From assembly GCA_900551975.1 (NCBI GenBank), contig URYA01000021.1:1-15362 (forward strand): a DNA stretch of 15,362 nucleotides, in the 5' to 3' direction. Origin of the DNA: an uncultured Collinsella sp. Its GTDB lineage: Bacteria; Actinomycetota; Coriobacteriia; Coriobacteriales; Coriobacteriaceae. Position numbers and translations under genes: made by a program. The notes beneath the pieces are model-generated. The model worked only from the letters and a program-made list of their open reading frames with translations, was not told where the DNA came from and searched no databases. Below, piece by piece: positions 1 to 6,685 of the stretch (its first letter is position 1; every line of letters starts with the position of its first letter).

Positions 1-2
1 CT

Positions 3-800
3 GCCTGTTTGCAGGTCGCGCGTACCCGCAACGGGCTGGCGCGTGTGAAGCGCGTGCACGACGAGGGCGGCGACGAAGTCCGCGTATTGGTGCAAGGCGG
101 CGTCTACCAAAGCGCGAGTTACGTTGGTGAGCGCTGGGCTGAGCCTGTCTTTGCGTACTATCGCGCGTTTGACGACGTGTTTGAGGCCGAGGATGCAATG
201 CGTGACGCTTACGGTCACGGTGTCGACCGCATGCTTATGCTGGGCGGCGGCGGGTTTGCCTATCCCAAGCTTGTGCTGATGTCGCACGAGGGCTTGCGCA
301 TGGATGTTATCGAGTATGACGGAGAGATTACGCGCCTAGCGCGCCGCTGGTTCTACCTGGACGAACTGGAGCGCGCGGTGGGCGACCGCTTGCGGGTGAT
401 TACTGCTGAGGCTCGCTCGTATCTGGGTGTGACAAGTGTGGGCCATCGTCGCTACGACGTGGTCGTGAGCGATTGCTTTGGCGGTGCCGAGCCCGTACGC
501 GAGCTGGCGACGGTTGAAGCGTTGCGTTTGGTGCGGGGCAGCCTAAATGTCGGTGGCGTCTACGTTGCCAATATCGTGAGCGCAAGCGAGGGGAGCGATG
601 TGACGTTCCTGCGCGATTGCGCTGCCACGGCGCTCGAGGTGTTCGACCATGCTTGGGTGGTCCCATGTGGCGATGCAGAGTTTGGCGGCGAGGAGAACTA
701 CCTGCTTATCGCCAGCGACGGCGACTACGCCTTTGCCGAAGCTGTGCCCTTCGATGCCGACTTTCTCGGTGCCGCCCTCCACGACCAGCATTGGGAGTAG
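3..800 (+). CDS. Spermidine-synthase-like SAM methyltransferase (5' partial)
   Basis: The reading frame is open to the left edge of the window, so the true start is probably outside it; a TTG at position 9 is the first possible start inside but has no clear ribosome site. The protein has a Rossmann methyltransferase fold. A short beta-rich N-terminal part (EVRVLVQGGVYQSASYVGE) is followed by the glycine motif MLMLGGGGF at about residues 75-83 counted from position 9. Next come VIEYD at about 100-104, whose acidic residues would bind the nucleoside part of SAM or decarboxylated SAM, and the motif DVVVSDCFGG at about 150-159 where spermidine synthases carry their catalytic aspartate. Related proteins are usually annotated 'spermidine synthase' or 'fused MFS/spermidine synthase', but this one has no membrane part. 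The family match is clear; whether it makes polyamines cannot be told from sequence. Confidence 0.8.
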   Translation, partial: ACLQVARTRNGLARVKRVHDEGGDEVRVLVQGGVYQSASYVGERWAEPVFAYYRAFDDVFEAEDAMRDAYGHGVDRMLMLGGGGFAYPKLVLMSHEGLRMDVIEYDGEITRLARRWFYLDELERAVGDRLRVITAEARSYLGVTSVGHRRYDVVVSDCFGGAEPVRELATVEALRLVRGSLNVGGVYVANIVSASEGSDVTFLRDCAATALEVFDHAWVVPCGDAEFGGEENYLLIASDGDYAFAEAVPFDADFLGAALHDQHWE

Positions 801-945
801 TCAATTTGTGACGGGTTCTATGGTTTTGTCAATCATACGCTTCATCTATTTTCAGCATGACGCATCTGGACGCCCGGCGCCAACGCGCCTCATCTTCGGT
901 TGATTCCGCCGCCCGCTAGGCCAAAATTGTCATCGGAAGTATCAA

Positions 946-2145
946 ATGAACAAGCAAGCCACTACGCAACTGCACGTCTATTCCGCCTTTTTCGTTCTCA
1001 CGGGATTTGTTTTAAATCGGGGAGTGTTTCTACTTTTCCTTGCGGAGAAAGGAATGTCTGTCACGGAAATCGCGCTTTATCAAGCCCTGTTTAACATTGC
1101 GACGGTCGTCCTCGAGCTGCCAACAGGGCTGATAGGCGATTTCTTTGGAAAGAAGTTCTCGATTCAAGTGGGCGTGCTGCTGCTTTTCTTCCATACGGCT
1201 GGCATGCTGTTGCTCTCAGGCCCCTTTCTCGTCGCGCTTTCCCTTGTTGAGGCACTCGCCTACTCCCTTCAATCGGGATCCGAACAAGCACTTTTATATG
1301 AAATTGCCCGAAATGCCGGTCAAGGAGAGCGCTTCCTCACCATCAACGCTCGGCTGCTTGCCGCGCAATCAATCGCGACGGGAGTGGCAATCGTACTTGG
1401 ATCATTCATTGCCCAAGTATCTTGGAGTGCCCTCTACGTATGCGTTTCCGTTTTCTATCTCCTGCAGCTTTTCCTTCTGTATCCCATTGAGAGGATGGAA
1501 ACGACCCATTCCAAAAACTCTGGGGAGGAAAGGTTTGACGTAGCCAAGGTCTTCAGACGCGAAACCTGGTGCATTGGAGAATCCGCTTTTGCGGTGTTGC
1601 TTCTTCTAATCGGCACAAGCATGCTCGATGGATTCTATGGGAGTTATTACAACTTGAATCAGTTGGTATTCGACGCATTTGATGCTCCCGTCTCCATAAT
1701 AGGAATCTTTTTCGGTGCATCCTATGCAGTAAATGCGACGGCCTACATTGCAGCAGATTTCTTCTCATCGCGTTTCGGGAAAAGAAATACCATGCTCGGC
1801 TCGATGCTAATCGAGGCCGGTCTTTTCATGATTCTTCCGTGGTTCGCTTCAAATCCGCTGTGTTTGTTTGGCCTCAGCATGGTGCTTTGTTTTCTCCCAG
1901 AAGTGGTGTACATCACTTCGGAAAACTTAATCCAAGACGGGATAGCGGACGATCTCCGTGCGACGATCCTTTCCGCCGCGTCTCTGGTAAGGGCCCTCTT
2001 TTCCGCATTGTTTTTCTCCGTATTTGGACATGTGTTGGGGTTATATCCCATTCAGATGGCGCTCGGTATTATTGGCGCAATCGCGATAGCGATTACCGCC
2101 GTTGTTTCATTAAAAATTGGTGGAATACATGCCTTCAAGAATTGA
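946..2145 (+). CDS. MFS transporter
   Basis: This 399-residue protein is almost entirely hydrophobic helices and has the usual length of a 12-helix major facilitator. It carries the cytoplasmic loop 2-3 signature as GLIGDFFGKK at about residues 61-70, preceded by ELPT, and a degenerate second copy (DFFSSRFGKRN) in the loop opening the C-terminal half. It probably exports a small molecule or drug by proton antiport; the substrate cannot be predicted. The ATG at 946 follows GGAAG at 935-939 with a 6-nt spacing. The gene is visibly lower in GC than the flanking genes and uses more A/T-ending codons, which suggests lateral acquisition. Its TGA stop overlaps the ATG of the next small gene by one base, so the two are probably translationally coupled. 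Confidence 0.9.
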   Translation: MNKQATTQLHVYSAFFVLTGFVLNRGVFLLFLAEKGMSVTEIALYQALFNIATVVLELPTGLIGDFFGKKFSIQVGVLLLFFHTAGMLLLSGPFLVALSLVEALAYSLQSGSEQALLYEIARNAGQGERFLTINARLLAAQSIATGVAIVLGSFIAQVSWSALYVCVSVFYLLQLFLLYPIERMETTHSKNSGEERFDVAKVFRRETWCIGESAFAVLLLLIGTSMLDGFYGSYYNLNQLVFDAFDAPVSIIGIFFGASYAVNATAYIAADFFSSRFGKRNTMLGSMLIEAGLFMILPWFASNPLCLFGLSMVLCFLPEVVYITSENLIQDGIADDLRATILSAASLVRALFSALFFSVFGHVLGLYPIQMALGIIGAIAIAITAVVSLKIGGIHAFKN

Positions 2146-2348
2146 TGTATCGATTGACGAGCTGCCAGAAGTTTCGAGCCTTCTTGATGGCTACGGGTGC
2201 ACGCGTTAGCTTTGAATCGGTGGGCCTTAATGCCGAGGAATATCAGCGTTTTATCGATGCTGGCGGAATAGTAATGGTCTCGGGCGAAGATTGCTATATC
2301 TTACCAGTCGAGAACCGTTTAATCCTGCCCCAGACTAGTGACTTATAA
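2145..2348 (+). CDS. Small hypothetical protein coupled to the MFS gene
   Basis: This 67-residue frame starts at an ATG sharing its A with the transporter stop codon (TGATG), the usual arrangement for translational coupling. The C-terminal two thirds look protein-like (SFESVGLNAEEYQRFIDAGG, then VMVSGEDCYILPVEN), with a predicted helix followed by beta strands. The first 18 residues (MYRLTSCQKFRAFLMATG) look less natural. In the +2 frame an ATG at 2129 encodes MPSRIDVSIDELPEVSSLLD before a stop at 2207-2209, so the real N terminus may lie in that frame with a frameshift near 2190-2207. No family was recognised. Its base composition matches the transporter, so both probably arrived together. 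Confidence 0.4.
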   Translation: MYRLTSCQKFRAFLMATGARVSFESVGLNAEEYQRFIDAGGIVMVSGEDCYILPVENRLILPQTSDL

Positions 2349-2777
2349 TTGCGGCTTCCCGTCTACGTCTGCACTAGACGTGGATGCGGGAAACTTCCCC
2401 TTAATGCAATTCACAATATGTTGAAAACTCAGGTCGTGGAACGCGATGGGTTTTAGTTTTTTTTGGTGCTGCAGTCGGCAATTTACTCTGCGGGTTTGGC
2501 ACTATGAAGGAATTTAGGCTTTTCCTGTAACGTTAAAATTACAACGATTGGTGGTTGCAGCTCTGCTTAGCAAATCTAATCCCTGAATATTAAGCACATT
2601 ACGCGACAGGTGTACTTCACGGTGTTCTATCCCTTTTTGCCCGTAAAGACAGGGGGTCTTCTTCCGGTTACCTTTTGTTTTTGCAGGGGAGGGGCCATTT
2701 TGACAGCTACTACATACGAGATTGATCTTATTTGCGGTCCATCGAAATCGTTGGACGACATTAAGTAGCTAAAATAG
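2349..2777. other. AT-rich stretch without a convincing gene
   Basis: No frame on either strand gives a credible full-length protein. It holds an imperfect hairpin just after the small gene, a run of eight T at 2457-2464, and a 22-codon frame from TTG at 2700 to TAG at 2768 preceded by a strong ribosome-site-like GGGGAGGGG. There is also a TTGACA box at 2700-2705 without a good -10 box at normal spacing. It may be a decayed gene, a dispersed element or an unrecognised small RNA region. Confidence 0.5.
2356..2392 (+). terminator. Hairpin after the MFS/small-gene pair (possible terminator)
   Basis: TTCCCG (2356-2361) pairs with CGGGAA (2387-2392), and the inner arm TCTACGTCT pairs with AGACGTGGA around a GCACT loop, leaving a two-base TG bulge. 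It begins 8 nt after the stop codon of the small gene, where a terminator would be expected. No U-run follows, so a Rho-dependent or processing role is as likely as intrinsic termination. Confidence 0.4.
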
Positions 2778-2826
2778 CCCCGTTCCAAAAAGACTGGTTA
2801 ACAAACCCCGTCCCAAAAAGACTGGT
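2778..2826. repeat. Two direct copies of a 21-bp repeat
   Basis: Copies lie at 2778-2798 and 2806-2826 with a period of 28 bp and share CCGTYCCAAAAAGACTGGT, differing at a single base over all 21 positions. On the minus strand each copy reads ACCAGTCTTTTTGGGACGG, and the second directly follows the helicase stop codon. There AAGACCAGTCTTTTT forms a minimal self-complementary unit with a T-run that might help end transcription of the minus operon. The element may be dispersed in the genome, which this window cannot show. Confidence 0.7.
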
Positions 2827-2827
2827 C

Positions 2828-5265
2828 TTAGGCGTGGTCGCGCCAGCTGAGGACGCGCTGCTTCATGCCCTCGATGTCGAGCACGCCTTCGGCAAAGCCC
2901 TTGCGCACGAGCTCCTCGGGAACGTACTCGTCGTAGCGATCAAAATAAGGTACCTCGCCGGGATAGACGAGCTCGATGGGGTCGAAGTCCTTTTCGGCCT
3001 CGGCTGCGAGCACCTCAAAGAACGTCTCCTCGTCGGCCTTCATCTTAAACTGCATAAAGTACGGGCGCGATGGGTCGAGTCCGCGAAGGCCCAGCTCCGC
3101 GGCACATTTAATCTTAAGCATGCGCTCGAGCGCCAAAAAGGCGTAGCTGCCCAGCCAAGGGAAGAGGTGTCGCCACCCAGGTTGATGAGCGGCCTAGTTC
3201 CCGCACCCGAAATCTCAGCCGTATGGCGAGCCTGCGCCAAGCGGGCCCGTGCGTTACCCATGAGGTACGGATATGTCGCGTGCTCGTTGAGCGCCTTGCG
3301 CATGCGCTCGAGTACGTGTGTATTGATGTCGCCGGGGCAGTCGCCAAAGTAGGCTGGCACCCGGCCCTTGACTTGCGTGGCAAAGACGGTGTGGCGCTTC
3401 CAGTCCACTTCCTCGACGATCCAGCAGTGTCCGGCGATGGCGATGCGCTCACCGGGCGGTGGCGGATTGACGATCGTGCCCAATTCGGCCGACTCGCTGC
3501 GAACGGTGAACTCTTCGTTTTCCTGGAACACGGCGTAGAACTTAAAGTTGTTAATGATGCGCTCGCCCGCGAGACCCACGATGAGTCCGCCGCCCTCGGT
3601 GACCTGGATATGGTCGATCTTAATGAGGTGGCGCAGCAGCACGCGATAGTCATCGGCCGAGACGCGGTGGAAATAGCTGAGCGTGAGCACGCGCTGGGCA
3701 AGCTCAGCGGGCGTGAGCTCGCCGGTGCTGGCGAGCGTCGACATGGTCTGGTGATAGAGCAGACTGTAGGGGAGTCGATCGAGCTCGGGCGGCTCGACCC
3801 ATTTTTCCTCACGATAGAGTTGTACGAGTGCGATGCCCTGGAGGAGCTTCCACGGAATAGTCTCGGGCATCATCGTACGCGGCTCGGGCTCTTCCTCGCG
3901 CATGACAAACCACATCTCGGGCGGAAGATCGCGGCGCCCCGTGCGGCCCATTCGCTGCAAAAAGGAGCTGACGGTAAACGGCGCGTCGATCTGAAACGCA
4001 CGCTCCAGACGGCCGATATCGATACCGAGTTCCAGCGTGGAGGTGGTGACGGTTGTCTGTGCCTGCTCCTCGTCGCGCATGAGTTCCTCGGCCGTCTCGC
4101 GCAGCGATGCCGAAAGATTGCCATGGTGGATGAGAAAGCGGTCGGACTCGTGCCGGCTCTCGCAGTAGCTGCGCAGCATGGAGCACACGGCCTCTGCCTC
4201 CTCGCGCGAGTTGGCAAAGACCAGGCACTTGCGGCCGCGGGTATGCTCAAAGATGTAGCCCATGCCGGGGTCGGCGTTGTCGGGTGCGGTGTCGGTGGGG
4301 TTGAGCAGTGCCTGTTCGGTTGCCTGCGGGATGTCGACTTCGCCCTCGGGGGCTGAGGAAGTGCGACGGTCCTTGGGAGCGGCCTTGCCCCGTGCCCGCT
4401 CACGACGTTGACGGCGCTCCTCCTGTGTGAGCTGTCCGCTGTGGCGCATGTCTTGTCCGGATGCGGGCAGTGCCGCGGGTGCCGCTGCCTCGATGCGCTC
4501 GCACGCAAGCACTTCGGCCTCTTGAGGGCCCATGCTCTCGAATCCCCGCTGCTGTGCCTGGGGACCCGAGTTGTAGAAGTGCTCCATGGAGATGCGCCAC
4601 ACGCGGCGCGGTTCTTCAAAGCGGGGGATAACGCAGTCACGCCCTGTTCCCTGCGAGAGAAAAGCGCCCGTGCGCTCGGGGTCGCCGATGGTAGCGGAAA
4701 GGCCAATGCGTCGAGGCTGCACGCCTGCCATGCGCGAGAGGCGCTCAATAAGGCAGAGCGTCTGCCCGCCTCGATCGCCGCGCATGAGCGAGTGGACCTC
4801 ATCGATGACCACGTAGCGCAGGTCGCAAAACATGCGCGGGATCGCCATGTGCTTATGGATTAAGAGCGCCTCGAGTGACTCGGGCGTAATCTGCAAGATG
4901 CCGCTCGGCTTTTTGATGAGCTTAGCCTTGTGCGACTGCGGGACATCGCCATGCCAGTGCCAGACAGGGATGTCGGCCTCTTCGCACAGGTCGTTGAGGC
5001 GGACGAACTGATCATTGATGAGTGCCTTGAGGGGGCCGATGTAGAGGGCGCCAACGCTTGCGGGCGGGTTCTCCCAAAACTCGGTCAGGATGGGAAAGAA
5101 GGCTGCCTCGGTTTTGCCGGAAGCTGTGGATGCCGTTAGGAGCACATTGTCTTGTGTGTTAAAGATGGCATCTGCCGCCGCAACCTGAATGGAGCGCAGA
5201 CTCTCCCAATCGTGAGAGTAGATGAAGTCTTGGATAAACGGGGCGTAGCGGTCAAAGGCGTTCAC
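2828..5265 (-). pseudogene. Lhr/BrxHI-like DEVH helicase, frameshifted near the 3' end
   Basis: This is a superfamily 2 helicase of the large Lhr type, about 812 residues when the two frames are joined. Counting from the GTG at 5265, which follows AAAGGAGG at 5277-5270, the motifs are: Walker A TASTASGKT (44-52), ITPESLEALL (126-135), box II DEVH (155-158), GLSAT (188-192), LVFANSREEAEAV (348-360), TSTLELGIDIG (408-418) and QRMGRTGRR (437-445). A charged, low-complexity insert (about 234-335) separates the two RecA lobes, and a winged-helix/Lhr-core-type region follows. After GGDT (about residue 700, near 3166) the frame runs into 41 unrelated residues and stops at 3040. The proper C terminus (LFPWLGSYAFLALERMLK and on to the TAA at 2828) is in the neighbouring frame, so 1, 4 or 7 bases are missing. 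The helicase core is intact, so the shortened product might still have partial activity. Last gene of the TerB/ATPase operon. Confidence 0.85.
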
Positions 5266-5348
5266 GGGGCCTCCTTTCAAAAACGAATCTCTCAACGCGG
5301 TGGTCAGTGGTTTGCTGCATTACTGCTTCAACGTTTACCCAGATAAAA

Positions 5349-5380
5349 CCTGCCACAATAAACCTGTCCTTTTTGGCAGG
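5349..5380 (-). terminator. Hairpin with T-run between ATPase and helicase genes
   Basis: Read on the minus strand, CCTGCCA (5380-5374) and TGGCAGG (5355-5349) form a perfect 7-bp stem directly followed by TTTTATC, so it resembles an intrinsic terminator with an 18-nt loop. The first arm can alternatively pair with GGACAGG inside the loop, giving two exclusive structures as in an attenuator. It starts one base after the ATPase stop codon in the only intergenic gap of the operon (about 115 nt). It could lower helicase expression relative to the two upstream genes. Confidence 0.5.
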
Positions 5381-6685
5381 CTAGATGGTGAATTCGGCGA
5401 AGTTGCGGTCGCCGCCTGCGGTATCGGTGCCGCCTGTTGCGGTTGCCGGCGCTAGCGTGTCGCCACCGACGCTTTGCAACAGCTCGGCCACGTTGGCATC
5501 GGGGTTCTGGCACAGGATGTCGAGCAGCTCGATAAAGTCGCGAATGACCTCACGCGGTGTCAAGTGCGTATCGGCTCCCACGCGGCCAAACTCAATCTTG
5601 AGGAAGTCCACCAAGTCGTTCTCGGTAAGCGTGGGCGTCCAGCCAAAGTAGCCGGCGTGAATTTGCATGAGTTTTTCGATCAGCACCAGTAGCTCCTCGT
5701 AGGTGAGCGGCTGCAAGCGGATGATGGGCGCGAGCATGTCCTTAAGGTCCTCGCGTGCAAAGCGACCCTGAGCGAGCCGGCTGCGCAGAGCCTCGTAGGA
5801 GAATACGCCGCGGCGGCGGTCCTCGATGGAGGTCGGCGTGCCGCCCATGATCATGCCCAAGTACTGCGCCTTGCCCTGGAGCGTGTCGTTGTACATGGTG
5901 AGGATTTTCTCGTAGTTGTACTGGCGCGTGATGGCGTTGGGAATCTTGTACAGGTTTACGAGTTCGTCGATGAGCACCAGCATGCCCTTGTATCCGCTGC
6001 AGACCAAAAAGCGTGCAATGAGCTTAACGTAGTCGTACCAGTCGTCATCGCTGATGATGGTCGAGGAGCCCAGCTCAGCGCGTGCCTCGCTCTTGGTGCG
6101 GTATTCGCCGCGGATCCATTTGGTCACGCGGCTCATGGCCTCTTCGTCGCCCTCGGATACGGCCGTGCGATAGCGGCGGAGCATGCGGGTGAAGTCAAAG
6201 CCGTGGACCATCTCCTCGAGCGGGGCCAGTTGGGTATTGACGACTGACTCGTCGACGTCGGCACACGAGGCGACCCAGCGATCCAGAATAAGGTTGAGCG
6301 CACCGCCCTCGGGGCGCGTCTTGGTCGATATGTTGCGGATGAGCTCGCGGTAGGTGGCAAGGCCCTGCCCCTGACCGCCTTGCAGGCGGCGCTCGGGCGA
6401 CAGGTCGGCATCAGCGACGACGAATCCCTCGCCCATGGCGTGCGTGCGGATGGTCTGGAGCAAAAAGCTCTTGCCGGCGCCGTAACGACCGACCAGAAAG
6501 CGGAAGCTCGCGCCACCGTCGGCGATGAGACTCAGATCGGTGAGCAGGGCGCGGATCTCGACCTCGCGCCCTACGGTGATGTAGGGAAGGCCGATGCGCG
6601 GGACCACGCCGCCCTTGAGTGAGTTGAGAATGACGGCGGCGACGCGCTTGGGCACGCGGGGTGCTGCGGATGCGATATCACTCAT
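5381..6685 (-). CDS. DUF2791 P-loop ATPase (BrxC/BrxD-like)
   Basis: This 434-residue protein has the layout of the DUF2791 ATP-binding family, known from BREX systems as BrxD and as the ATPase part of BrxC. The Walker A motif is GRYGAGKS (66-73). The Walker B motif is LVLIDE (236-241), preceded by a long helical insertion, and GGTPTSIEDRRRG with SYEALRSRL (281-303) would be sensor and arginine-finger regions. It is probably a AAA+/STAND-like NTPase that assembles on DNA or with its partners. The C terminus from about 410 is a Thr/Ala/Gly-rich tail. Its ATG overlaps the last 8 bases of the upstream TerB_N gene, a tight coupling that argues for a fixed ratio of the two products. No BREX methylase, PglZ or Lon gene is in the window, so it is not a standard BREX locus. 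Confidence 0.88.
   Translation of the reverse strand: MSDIASAAPRVPKRVAAVILNSLKGGVVPRIGLPYITVGREVEIRALLTDLSLIADGGASFRFLVGRYGAGKSFLLQTIRTHAMGEGFVVADADLSPERRLQGGQGQGLATYRELIRNISTKTRPEGGALNLILDRWVASCADVDESVVNTQLAPLEEMVHGFDFTRMLRRYRTAVSEGDEEAMSRVTKWIRGEYRTKSEARAELGSSTIISDDDWYDYVKLIARFLVCSGYKGMLVLIDELVNLYKIPNAITRQYNYEKILTMYNDTLQGKAQYLGMIMGGTPTSIEDRRRGVFSYEALRSRLAQGRFAREDLKDMLAPIIRLQPLTYEELLVLIEKLMQIHAGYFGWTPTLTENDLVDFLKIEFGRVGADTHLTPREVIRDFIELLDILCQNPDANVAELLQSVGGDTLAPATATGGTDTAGGDRNFAEFTI

Noticed and set aside
876..889. GGCGC-CAAC-GCGCC hairpin between the methyltransferase and MFS genes
   Set aside because: The stem is only 5 bp and no T-run follows, so it is too weak to call a terminator.
2700..2728. 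TTGACA promoter reading toward the helicase 3' end
   Set aside because: The -35 box is perfect, but no acceptable -10 box lies 16-18 nt downstream and no gene follows on that strand.
3223..4356. Long plus-strand frame (377 codons) opposite the helicase
   Set aside because: It is antisense to a helicase with complete motifs; long antisense frames are common in high-GC DNA.
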